This document shows, piece after piece, positions 39,248 through 47,434 of a stretch of 64,000 nt of DNA. How positions within the stretch are numbered: position 1 is the stretch's first letter; the number at the start of each line of letters is the position of its first letter. Under the pieces are notes generated by a model. The model saw only the letters and a list, made by a program, of their open reading frames with translations. It did no database searches and was not told the DNA's origin. Made by a program: the position numbers and the translations under genes. Source of the DNA: an uncultured Polaribacter sp. (GTDB taxonomy: Bacteria > Bacteroidota > Bacteroidia > Flavobacteriales > Flavobacteriaceae); contig CALSOT010000006.1 in assembly GCA_943788045.1 (NCBI GenBank), positions 310,001 through 374,000 of the forward strand. The letters run 5' to 3'.

Positions 39248-40423
39248 TTAAACCATTGCAATCTTAGAATCCTTACTCACCAATTTCATAATCGCATGAA
39301 TATCGTCATCTTTAACTTCTTTTTGTTTATCTGCCATTTTTAAAAACTTTTCATAAGCGATATCTAGTTGCACTTTTGTTAATTCGTAACCAATCTTTTT
39401 TGATCTATACGCCAAAGCTGCTCTACCACTTCTTGCTGTTAAAACAATAGCACTCTCTGTTACACCAACATCTTCAGGATCCATGATTTCGTATGTTTCT
39501 CTATTTTTTATAACACCATCTTGATGAATTCCAGAGCTGTGAGCAAAAGCATTTGCACCAACAATTGCTTTGTTTGGTTGCACAGGCATTCCCATGCTTT
39601 CACGAACCATAATACTTGTATCGTACAATAATTTTGTATTGACACTTGTTTCTAAGTTTAAATACGGATGTTGCTTTAAAACCATGACTACCTCCTCTAA
39701 AGCTGTATTCCCGGCTCTTTCACCGATACCATTGATAGTACATTCAATTTGACGCGCCCCATTAATTACACCTGCAATTGAATTTGCAGTTGCCATTCCA
39801 AGATCGTTATGACAATGACAAGATAAAATAACATTTTCAATACCTTTTACATTTTCACGTAAATATTTCATTTTAGCCCCATATTCTTCAGGCAAACAAT
39901 ACCCTGTTGTATCTGGAATATTTAACACTGTTGCACCGGCTTTTATAACCGCTTCACAAACCCTTGCTAAGTATTCATTATCTGTTCTACCTGCATCCTC
40001 TGCGTAAAACTCTACATCTTCTACAAAAGATTTTGAATAAGAAACAGCCTTAACAGCGCGTTCTATTACTGCTTCTCTAGATGAGTTAAATTTAAATTTT
40101 ATATGAGAATCACTTGTTCCAATACCTGTATGTATCCTTGGGTGTTTTGCATATTTTAAAGCTTCTGCAGCAACTTTAATATCATTTTCTACAGCTCTGG
40201 TTAAACCACAAACTGTTGCATTTTTAACGATTTTTGATATCTGAGTAACTGAGTTAAAATCTCCTGGACTTGATACCGGAAAACCTGCTTCAATTACATT
40301 TACTCCCAATAAATCTAATCTTTCTGAAATCACTAATTTTTGAGCCGTATCCAACTTACATCCAGGAACTTGCTCTCCATCTCTTAATGTCGTATCAAAA
40401 ATTTGAACTTTATTATCTTGCAT
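39248..40423 (-). CDS. leuA: 2-isopropylmalate synthase, short form
   Basis: LeuA condenses 2-oxoisovalerate and acetyl-CoA, the first committed step to leucine. The start at 40423 ([24 protein letters not shown]) is preferred over an upstream TTG frame that overlaps the promoter. The 391 residues include DTTLRDGEQ, the metal-binding [14 protein letters not shown] and NGIGERAGN, and [11 protein letters not shown]. The C-terminal LeuA dimer (allosteric leucine-binding) domain of about 120 residues is absent, so leucine feedback may be weak. leuC and leuD are not next to it. Confidence 0.93.
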   Translation of the reverse strand: MQDNKVQIFDTTLRDGEQVPGCKLDTAQKLVISERLDLLGVNVIEAGFPVSSPGDFNSVTQISKIVKNATVCGLTRAVENDIKVAAEALKYAKHPRIHTGIGTSDSHIKFKFNSSREAVIERAVKAVSYSKSFVEDVEFYAEDAGRTDNEYLARVCEAVIKAGATVLNIPDTTGYCLPEEYGAKMKYLRENVKGIENVILSCHCHNDLGMATANSIAGVINGARQIECTINGIGERAGNTALEEVVMVLKQHPYLNLETSVNTKLLYDTSIMVRESMGMPVQPNKAIVGANAFAHSSGIHQDGVIKNRETYEIMDPEDVGVTESAIVLTARSGRAALAYRSKKIGYELTKVQLDIAYEKFLKMADKQKEVKDDDIHAIMKLVSKDSKIAMV

Positions 40424-40453
40424 ATTTTCTATAAAGATTATCTTATTTATTAT

Positions 40454-40461
40454 CAAATGTA
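40454..40461 (-). promoter_or_regulatory. leuA promoter -7 element
   Basis: TACATTTG on the minus strand lies 30 nt upstream of the leuA ATG. The -33 position is AT-rich without a clean TTG. Confidence 0.55.
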
Positions 40462-40554
40462 TGTATTGAACTTAAAATAAATAGTTATTTTTACAAATAG
40501 ATACGATTTCTAACACCATTTAAGAAAACTCAAAAACCTAACTAACAGCTTTTT

Positions 40555-42114
40555 ATGAGCAAAAACACTACATCAATCAGTCAACAAAATGATGCTCTTT
40601 TTGTGTTGATTAAGTCCTTAACTAAATCAGAGAAACGACAATTTAACTTGTACGTTGGTAGACTAGGAGGGAATGTAGATGCTAAGTTTTTCTCATTATT
40701 CAAATTTTTAGAAAAACTAAAAGCATATGATGAAAAGATAATTATCGGAAGTGGAATTGTATCCAAACAACAACTATCTAACCTAAAGGCTCATTTATAC
40801 AAACAAATTTTAATTAGCTTACGATTGAATCCTGCCCATAAAAATGTGCGAATTCAAATAAGAGAGCAATTAGATTTTGCAACCGTTTTGTATCAAAAAG
40901 GCCTTTACAAACAAAGTTTAAAATTATTAGAAAAAGCTAAAAATATGGCTTTAGATAATGATGAAAAAAATATTGCTTACGAAATTGTAGAGCTTGAAAA
41001 AGTAATTGAAACACAATACATAACAAGGAGTTTAAGTTCAAGAGCAAATCAACTTTCTATTCAGGCAAAAGAATTAAGCCAAGACAATGTTATTGCAAGT
41101 AAACTGTCTAACCTATCACTTCAATTATATAGCCATCTAATACAAAATGGTTACGTGAAAAATATTGAAGAACTAGAATTTGTTGACAAATACTTTAACG
41201 ACAGAATGCCAAAGTATGATTATAAAACTTTAGGCTTTAGAGAAAAGTTATGGTTATTTAAAGCACATTTATGGCACAGTTTTTTGATACAAGATTTTTT
41301 ATTGAGCTACAAATACGCCAAAAAATGTGTCGATTTATTTGATAGTCAAAAATTAATAAACACGCATCCTGTTTTCTATTTAAAATCTAAAAACTATCTA
41401 CTAGAAGCCTCTTTTTTAGTGAAAAAAGTTTCTACTTTTAAAAAAGAATTAACTCTTTTTGAACATGAAATAGATCACAAATCAATACCAATGAATACCA
41501 ATACAGAGTTATTGATATTCTTGTACTTTTACTCTAATAAGTTACACCTACACTTTTTAGAAGGCTCATTTGAAAAAGGTGAATATTTGGTTGATATAAT
41601 CAATAATAAAATTGATAAATACAAAAACAGACTCGATAATCATTATATCATTTTACTTTATTATAAGATTGCTTGTTTGTATTTTGGAATGGGCAAAAAC
41701 AAATTATGCATTACCTATTTACAAAAAATTATACGCTCTAAAAATCTTGGTTCAGCTGAAGATTTACAATGTTTTGCACGTATTTTAAATTTAATAGCAC
41801 ACTATGAATGCGGTTTAGATTATGATTTAGAAAGACAATTTGTAGACACTTACAAATTTTTATTAAAAATGGAAAATCTACAAGAAGTGCAAAAGGTTTT
41901 TCTAGCATCTATTAGAGATTTGAGCGATGTGTTTCCTCACGAAATTAAAAATGAATTTAAGAAGATTCACACCAAGTTGAAAAAATTTGAGAATCATCCT
42001 TATGAAAAAAGAGCTTTCTTATATCTAGATATTTTATCTTGGTTAGAAAGTAAGATTCAAAACAAACCGATTGCTTTAATTATTAAAGAAAAAACAAATC
42101 AACTCACTAAATAA
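40555..42114 (+). CDS. Conserved protein of unknown function, alpha-helical
   Basis: I do not recognise a named family. The 519-residue product has no signal peptide or membrane segment, is rich in Leu, Lys and Tyr, and looks all-helical with a spacing of aromatic and small residues suggestive of degenerate TPR-like repeats (for example YQKGLYKQSLKLLEKAKNMALD and YKIACLYFGMGKNKLCITYLQKII). The N terminus has LIKSLTKSEKRQFNLYV. It lies alone, divergent from leuA and upstream of the thr leader. The long open frame and normal codon use show it is real. Cytoplasmic scaffold or regulatory roles are possible guesses. Confidence 0.8.
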   Translation: MSKNTTSISQQNDALFVLIKSLTKSEKRQFNLYVGRLGGNVDAKFFSLFKFLEKLKAYDEKIIIGSGIVSKQQLSNLKAHLYKQILISLRLNPAHKNVRIQIREQLDFATVLYQKGLYKQSLKLLEKAKNMALDNDEKNIAYEIVELEKVIETQYITRSLSSRANQLSIQAKELSQDNVIASKLSNLSLQLYSHLIQNGYVKNIEELEFVDKYFNDRMPKYDYKTLGFREKLWLFKAHLWHSFLIQDFLLSYKYAKKCVDLFDSQKLINTHPVFYLKSKNYLLEASFLVKKVSTFKKELTLFEHEIDHKSIPMNTNTELLIFLYFYSNKLHLHFLEGSFEKGEYLVDIINNKIDKYKNRLDNHYIILLYYKIACLYFGMGKNKLCITYLQKIIRSKNLGSAEDLQCFARILNLIAHYECGLDYDLERQFVDTYKFLLKMENLQEVQKVFLASIRDLSDVFPHEIKNEFKKIHTKLKKFENHPYEKRAFLYLDILSWLESKIQNKPIALIIKEKTNQLTK

Positions 42115-42218
42115 TAGCAAAATAACATTTGCTGGCTGAGTTTTCTAACAATACTGCATAAATTGATCAAAAACAAGAAATAATCCCTACTAGAAGGTTA
42201 AAAAATAAATAATACTAC

Positions 42219-42226
42219 TATTTTTG
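42219..42226 (+). promoter_or_regulatory. Promoter -7 element of the thr operon
   Basis: TATTTTTG fits TAnnTTTG. It lies about 205 nt before thrA and 65 nt before the Thr-rich leader ATG, which leaves room for a regulatory leader. The -33 element is not clear. Confidence 0.5.
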
Positions 42227-42265
42227 CTGCGTGAATTTATTTAACACACATACCAACTCTTCAAA

Positions 42266-42281
42266 AACTACCAAAGTAGTT
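42266..42281 (+). promoter_or_regulatory. Small hairpin in the thr leader
   Basis: AACTAC pairs with GTAGTT across a CAAA loop, a perfect 6-bp stem 9 nt before the leader ATG at 42291. It could influence access to the leader start or pausing; no function is shown. Confidence 0.4.
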
Positions 42282-42290
42282 TGTACACCT

Positions 42291-42332
42291 ATGCACACAA
42301 TTATTAGCACAACTGCAACAATCACCCTTTAG
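42291..42332 (+). CDS. thr operon leader peptide (Thr/Ile-rich)
   Basis: The frame MHTIISTTATITL ends in TAG at 42330-42332. Five of 13 residues are threonine and three isoleucine, directly upstream of thrABC; E. coli ThrL is likewise dominated by Thr and Ile. An in-frame GTG at 42231 would extend it to 33 residues with ten Thr; the ATG form is the conservative choice. The Ile-Ile-Ser codons (42300-42309) can pair with TGCTAAAATAAT at 42339-42350, enclosing the Thr codons and a CCC/GGG hairpin, so ribosome stalling would change the fold. No U-run terminator is visible before thrA, so the mechanism is open. Confidence 0.7.
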   Translation: MHTIISTTATITL

Positions 42333-42350
42333 GGGTTCTGCTAAAATAAT
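42300..42350 (+). promoter_or_regulatory. Candidate thr leader RNA structure
   Basis: UUAGCA (42304-42309) pairs with UGCUAA (42339-42344), and AUUA (42300-42303) with UAAU (42347-42350) across a 2-nt bulge. Inside, CCC (42325-42327) pairs with GGG (42332-42334). The structure overlaps the leader peptide codons and stop. Found by eye, not energy-scored. Confidence 0.45.
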
Positions 42351-42432
42351 ATCATCATAGGTTCTACTCTGTTTCGAAAAACAAAGAAACAAAATCAATA
42401 AAAAATTAAATTACTCAAACTATTCATTCAAA

Positions 42433-44871
42433 ATGAAAGTATTAAAATTTGGCGGTTCATCTGTCGCAACCTCAGAAAACATAAAAAAAGTCTTAGCTAT
42501 TGTTGAGGCAGCATCTAAAAATCAAAAAATTGCAGTTGTAGTTTCTGCTTTCGGAAAGACAACAAATAATTTATTAGCAGGTGCTGATGAAGCTTTAAAA
42601 AACATTAATTCTGCAAAAGAAACTCTAGAGAAACTTAAAGAATTGCATTTTAATGTTATTGATGATTTAGTTATTAAAAATAAAAAAGATGTTTCTAAAG
42701 AAGTCTCTTCTTTATTTGATAGATTGAATTCTATTTATGAAGGAATCTTTTTATTACAAGAATTATCTGACAAAACACTCGCAAAAGTCTCTAGTTTTGG
42801 CGAAAGACTTTCTTCATACATCATAGCAAACGCAGCAAAAGAACTACTGGATGCAAATCATAAAGAAAGTAGAGATTTGGTTATTACAAATAATGAATAC
42901 CTAAACGCTCAAGTAAACTATAAAGCAACTAATAAAAATATTATTTCATTTTTTACAGAAAACAAACATCAGGTTACGGTTTTAGGTGGATTTATTTCTT
43001 CTAACATTGCTAAAGAAACAACTACTTTAGGAAGAGGCGGATCTGATTTTACTGCTTCCATTTATGCTGCTGCTTTAAATGCTGATGAATTACAAATATG
43101 GACAGATGTTAGTGGAATGTTTACTGCAAACCCAAGAGTTGTAAAACAAGCATTTCCTATTTCAGAAATATCTTATGAAGAAGCAATGGAGTTATCTCAT
43201 TTTGGCGCAAAGGTTTTGTATCCGCCAACAATACAACCTGCATTAAGAAAAGAAATTGCCATTAGAATTAAAAATACTTTTGACCCAGAAAGCGCAGGGA
43301 CTTTAATTTGTAAAAGTCCTGAAAACGAAAACGAAGTGAAAGGAATTTCTCATATAGAAGACATTAGCTTAATTACTTTAGAAGGCGCCGGAATGATTGG
43401 AATTCCTGGCTTCTCTAAACGTTTATTTGAAACACTTTCTGTTGCAAAAATAAATGTTATTTTTATTACACAAGCCTCTTCCGAACATTCAATTTGTGTA
43501 GGAATTTATGAAAATGATGCTGCAAGAGCTAAAGATCTTTTAGACCATACTTTTAACGTAGAAATAGAAAAGAAAAAAATAAAGCCAATTATTGTAGAAA
43601 AGAACTTGGCAATTATTGCTATTGTTGGTGAGAGCATGAAAAACTACCAAGGTTTAAGCGGACAAATGTTTAGCGCCTTAGGACGAAATAATGTAAATAT
43701 TAGAGCAATTGCACAAGGTTCATCAGAAAAAAACATTTCTGCTGTAATCAATAAATATGATGCAAAAAAAGCTTTAAACATTTTACATGAACAGTTTTTT
43801 GAAGAAAAAATAAAACAGCTAAACCTATTTGTAACTGGTGTGGGTAATGTTGGAGAACGCTTTTTAGCACAACTGCAACAACAAAAAGAATTCTTAAAAG
43901 AAAACATAAAGTTAAACATTAGGGTTATCGGAATTGCAAATTCCAGAAAAATGACCTTTAATAATGACGGTATTGATCTAAATAATTGGAAAGAGGCATT
44001 AGAAAACGGAGAATCGGCAACTATAAATAGTTTTCATCAAAAAGTAAAAGAAACAAATCATAGAAATAGTGTTTTTATAGACAATACCGCAAACCAACAA
44101 GTTTCTGAAGTATATGAAAAATATTTAAGAGAAAGTATTTCTGTAGTAACTTGTAACAAAATTGCTTGTGCTTCTAACTTTAACAATTACAAAACATTAA
44201 AACAAATTTCAAGAAAATACAATGCGTCTTTCTTGTTTGAAACAAATGTTGGTGCAGGCTTACCCATTATAGATACACTTAAAAATTTAATCAATTCTGG
44301 AGATAGAGTTCAAAAAATTCAGGCGGTTTTATCTGGAAGTTTAAATTTTGTTTTCAATAATTTTAATGAGAACTCAACTTTTCATGATATTGTGGCAGCT
44401 GCTCAAAAAGAAGGTTATACAGAACCAGATCCAAAAATTGATTTAAGTGGAGTAGATGTTGCTAGAAAAATTTTAATATTAGCTCGAGAAAGTGGTTATA
44501 AGTTAGAATTAGATGACATTGCTAACAATGCTTTTTTACCTCAAGATAGTCTAAATACAAATAATAATGATGATTTTTATGCTTCCCTAACTAAAAACGA
44601 AAGTCATTTTCAAAATATATTTAAAGAAGCAAATGACAAAGATTGTCGTTTAAAATATGTGGCAGAATTTGTTGATGGAAAAGCCAATGTTGGACTGCAG
44701 CACATTTCTTCAGACCACCCTTTTTATAATTTAGAAGGAAGTGATAATATTGTATTATTTTTCACAGACAGATATCCAGAAAATCCTTTGATTATAAAAG
44801 GTGCTGGTGCTGGCGCAGATGTTACTGCTTCCGGTATATTTGCTGATGTAATTAGAATTGCAAATCAATAA
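42433..44871 (+). CDS. thrA: Bifunctional aspartate kinase/homoserine dehydrogenase I
   Basis: ThrA catalyses the first and third steps from aspartate to threonine. The 812-residue fusion begins with the kinase (MKVLKFGGSSVATSENIKKVL, then GRGGSDFTASIYAAALNADELQIWTDVSGMFTANPRVV). Two ACT regulatory domains span about residues 310-460 (ITLEGAGMIGIPGFSKRLFETLS; IAIVGESMKNYQGLSGQMFSALGRNNVNIRAIAQGSSE). The dehydrogenase starts near residue 463 (LNLFVTGVGNVGERFLAQL) and has TNVGAGLPIIDTL and GYTEPDPKIDLSGVDVARKILILARE. It is the first gene of thrABC; thrB begins 3 nt after it. Confidence 0.97.
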   Translation: MKVLKFGGSSVATSENIKKVLAIVEAASKNQKIAVVVSAFGKTTNNLLAGADEALKNINSAKETLEKLKELHFNVIDDLVIKNKKDVSKEVSSLFDRLNSIYEGIFLLQELSDKTLAKVSSFGERLSSYIIANAAKELLDANHKESRDLVITNNEYLNAQVNYKATNKNIISFFTENKHQVTVLGGFISSNIAKETTTLGRGGSDFTASIYAAALNADELQIWTDVSGMFTANPRVVKQAFPISEISYEEAMELSHFGAKVLYPPTIQPALRKEIAIRIKNTFDPESAGTLICKSPENENEVKGISHIEDISLITLEGAGMIGIPGFSKRLFETLSVAKINVIFITQASSEHSICVGIYENDAARAKDLLDHTFNVEIEKKKIKPIIVEKNLAIIAIVGESMKNYQGLSGQMFSALGRNNVNIRAIAQGSSEKNISAVINKYDAKKALNILHEQFFEEKIKQLNLFVTGVGNVGERFLAQLQQQKEFLKENIKLNIRVIGIANSRKMTFNNDGIDLNNWKEALENGESATINSFHQKVKETNHRNSVFIDNTANQQVSEVYEKYLRESISVVTCNKIACASNFNNYKTLKQISRKYNASFLFETNVGAGLPIIDTLKNLINSGDRVQKIQAVLSGSLNFVFNNFNENSTFHDIVAAAQKEGYTEPDPKIDLSGVDVARKILILARESGYKLELDDIANNAFLPQDSLNTNNNDDFYASLTKNESHFQNIFKEANDKDCRLKYVAEFVDGKANVGLQHISSDHPFYNLEGSDNIVLFFTDRYPENPLIIKGAGAGADVTASGIFADVIRIANQ

Positions 44872-44874
44872 AAA

Positions 44875-45804
44875 ATGGATTATTTAAAAATATTTGCTCC
44901 CGCAACTGTTGCTAATGTTTCTTGCGGATTCGACTCTTTAGGGCTCGCCGTTGATGCTATTGGAGATGAAATGTCCTTTACAAGAACAACAGAAAGAGGA
45001 GTTAAAATAACAAATATTACAGGCGCAGACTTAACATACAATATTGATAAAAATGTAGCTGGTGCTGTTGTTAAAAAGATTTTGAATGAATCACATGCTG
45101 ATTTCGGAATTGAACTAACAATTCATAAAGGTTTTTCTCCAGGAAGTGGATTAGGTAGCTCTGCTGCAAGTGCTGCAGGTGCTGCTTTTGGTACAAATCA
45201 ATTATTAGGAAATATTTATTCTGATTTAGAACTGACAAAATTTGCCATGTTTGGCGAAGAAGTCGCTTGTGGAAGCCCGATTGCAGATAATGTTTCTGCA
45301 GCAATCTATGGCGGATTCATATTGGTAAGAAGTTACACCCCTTTAGAAATTATAAAATTACCAGTTCCTAGTGAGCTGAGAGTGGTTGCAATTCATCCAC
45401 AAATAGAAGTAAAAACAAAAGATGCTAGAGATGTTTTACCGACAGAAATCACATTAAAAGATGCAGTTTCACAATGGGCAAATGTTGGAGGTCTAATTAG
45501 TGGGTTATACACGGATAACTACAAATTAATAAGTAATTCTCTAGTTGATATTATTGTGGAACCAGCCAGAAAAGGTTTAATTCCGTTTTTTGATGAAGTT
45601 AAAAATAGTGCTCTCAACTCTGGAGCTTTAGGCGCTGGAATTAGTGGTTCTGGACCAACAATTTTTGCATTGTGTAAAGGTGATGAAGTTGCTAATAATG
45701 TTTACAAAAGCATTGCAGAAAGTTATAAAAATACGGGAATTGATTTTGAGATGTTTATTTCAAAAGTAAATCCCGAAGGCATAAAAATACTTGAAGAAAA
45801 ATAA
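44875..45804 (+). CDS. thrB: Homoserine kinase
   Basis: ThrB is a GHMP-family kinase that phosphorylates homoserine. The 309 residues show the N-terminal APATVANVSCGFDSLGLAVDA, the ATP-binding loop FSPGSGLGSSAASAAGAAFG (GHMP motif 2) and the C-terminal GAGISGSGPTIFALCKG. It is tightly packed between thrA (3-nt gap) and thrC (1-nt gap). Confidence 0.96.
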   Translation: MDYLKIFAPATVANVSCGFDSLGLAVDAIGDEMSFTRTTERGVKITNITGADLTYNIDKNVAGAVVKKILNESHADFGIELTIHKGFSPGSGLGSSAASAAGAAFGTNQLLGNIYSDLELTKFAMFGEEVACGSPIADNVSAAIYGGFILVRSYTPLEIIKLPVPSELRVVAIHPQIEVKTKDARDVLPTEITLKDAVSQWANVGGLISGLYTDNYKLISNSLVDIIVEPARKGLIPFFDEVKNSALNSGALGAGISGSGPTIFALCKGDEVANNVYKSIAESYKNTGIDFEMFISKVNPEGIKILEEK

Positions 45805-45805
45805 C

Positions 45806-47101
45806 ATGAAATATTATAGTTTACATCATAAATCACCAATATCAACTTTTAAAAATGCAGTTGTTCAAGGTTTAGCAAAAGATAGAGGAATTTATTTCCC
45901 TGATAATATTACTAAACTATCTAATCATTTTATTGATAATATTTCTGATTACACAAATCACGAAATTGCATACGAAGTCATAAAACAATTTGTAGGTGAT
46001 GAAATTCCTGCTGAAAAATTGAAAGAGATAATTGCAAAAACTGTTTCTTTTGATTTTCCTATCGTTAAAGTTGATGATAACATCGCTTCTCTCGAGCTGT
46101 TTCATGGCCCAACAATGGCTTTTAAAGATGTTGGTGCAAAATTTATGGCACAATGTTTAGAGTATTTCAATAAAGATAGTGAGGATGAAATTACGGTTTT
46201 AGTAGCAACCTCTGGTGACACAGGTGGTGCTGTTGCAAACGGGTTTTTAGGTGCGAAAGGAGTAAATGTTGTTATTTTATATCCTTCTGGAAAAGTAAGT
46301 GACATTCAAGAAAAACAACTAACAACTCTAGGTCAAAATATTACTGCGCTTGAAATAGATGGTGTTTTTGATGATTGCCAAGAGATGGTAAAGACTGCTT
46401 TTTTAGATGAAGACATTACAAAAACATTAACCTCTGCAAATTCTATAAATGTTGCACGTTGGTTGCCACAAATGTTCTACTTTTTCTTTGCTTACAAAGA
46501 ATTACATAAAAGCCATAAAGATTTAATCTTTTCTGTTCCTAGTGGAAACTTTGGAAATATTTGTGCAGGAGTCATGGCTCAAAAGTTAGGTTTACCAATC
46601 AAACATTTTGTGGCATCTACAAACATAAATGATACTGTTCCTAATTATTTAGTAGATGGAATCTACAAACCAAAACCATCTAAAGCTACCATTTCTAATG
46701 CCATGGATGTTGGTAACCCAAGTAATTTTATAAGAATACAAGAGTTGTTTAGTAATGACATAGATGCCCTAAAAAGCGCATTTTCTTCATATAGTTTTAC
46801 TGATGATGAAACTCGAGCTACTATGACAAAAATATACAACAACTCTAGATATGTTGCAGATCCTCACGGAGCTGTTGGTTATTTAGGTCTAAAAAAGCAT
46901 GGATTAAAAGAAAATGAATTTGGCGTTTTTCTTGAAACTGCACATCCTGTAAAATTCAAAGATGTTGTAGAAGAAACTTTACCTGTTAAAGTAGAAATCC
47001 CTAAACAAATTAAGAAAGTAATCAACAATACTAAAGTTGCTATCAAAGCGTCTAACTATGAAGATTTAAAGGCTTATTTGATGAAACAGTCTAACATTTA
47101 A
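45806..47101 (+). CDS. thrC: Threonine synthase
   Basis: ThrC is a PLP enzyme that makes threonine from O-phosphohomoserine. The start at 45806 (MKYYSLHHKSPISTFKNAVVQGLAKDRGIYFP) is chosen because it follows the thrB stop by 1 nt and matches the family N terminus; a TTG 15 nt upstream is inside thrB. The 431 residues include the PLP lysine in FHGPTMAFKDVGAKFMAQ, the VATSGDTGGAVANGF loop and SVPSGNFGNICAG. It is the last gene of the operon. No strong terminator is visible after it. Confidence 0.96.
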   Translation: MKYYSLHHKSPISTFKNAVVQGLAKDRGIYFPDNITKLSNHFIDNISDYTNHEIAYEVIKQFVGDEIPAEKLKEIIAKTVSFDFPIVKVDDNIASLELFHGPTMAFKDVGAKFMAQCLEYFNKDSEDEITVLVATSGDTGGAVANGFLGAKGVNVVILYPSGKVSDIQEKQLTTLGQNITALEIDGVFDDCQEMVKTAFLDEDITKTLTSANSINVARWLPQMFYFFFAYKELHKSHKDLIFSVPSGNFGNICAGVMAQKLGLPIKHFVASTNINDTVPNYLVDGIYKPKPSKATISNAMDVGNPSNFIRIQELFSNDIDALKSAFSSYSFTDDETRATMTKIYNNSRYVADPHGAVGYLGLKKHGLKENEFGVFLETAHPVKFKDVVEETLPVKVEIPKQIKKVINNTKVAIKASNYEDLKAYLMKQSNI

Positions 47102-47434
47102 ACCCTTCTCTATTTGAATTAAAAAATATAAATCTTTTTATCCATAAAACTCTAATTTAAGAATTACTAAACTTCAAAAAGAAAATATTTATCTTGAAAT
47201 GTATATAAGTCTTGGTTGAAAAAGAACACAATCTTCTCTTTATTTAAAGAACATAAAAAATATTTATTTACAAAAATTATAGGGAAACTGATTCTAGAAT
47301 AGTTATAACAAACAAACATTTTATATTGCAAAATAAAAGAATAAAATCCTTTTGGTCTAGTACCCCCTCTACATAGAGTATTAAATAACGCTTAATTATC
47401 TTTATAGTTCTGTAAGTTTGTAAAAAATAAGAAT
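47102..47434. other. Intergenic region between thrC and the PUL
   Basis: AT-rich region marking the boundary between biosynthetic genes and the PUL. It holds a CCCCCT box and a -7 element close to the lyase gene at its right end. I see no gene, no tRNA and no clear terminator for thrC. Confidence 0.5.
47362..47404 (+). promoter_or_regulatory. Promoter of the lyase gene with a CCCCCT box
   Basis: ACCCCCT (47362-47368) is followed after 28 nt by TATCTTTA (47397-47404), which fits the -7 element with a final A. The ATG is 30 nt further on. Boxes of the same type lie before susC and before the gene at 63789, there at a spacing of 21 nt. Confidence 0.45.

Noticed and set aside
40424..40456. Ile-rich N-terminal extension of leuA (TTG start) as a leader peptide or longer protein
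   Set aside because: Its TTG overlaps the leuA -7 element, so it would not be in the transcript; the family N terminus begins at 40423.
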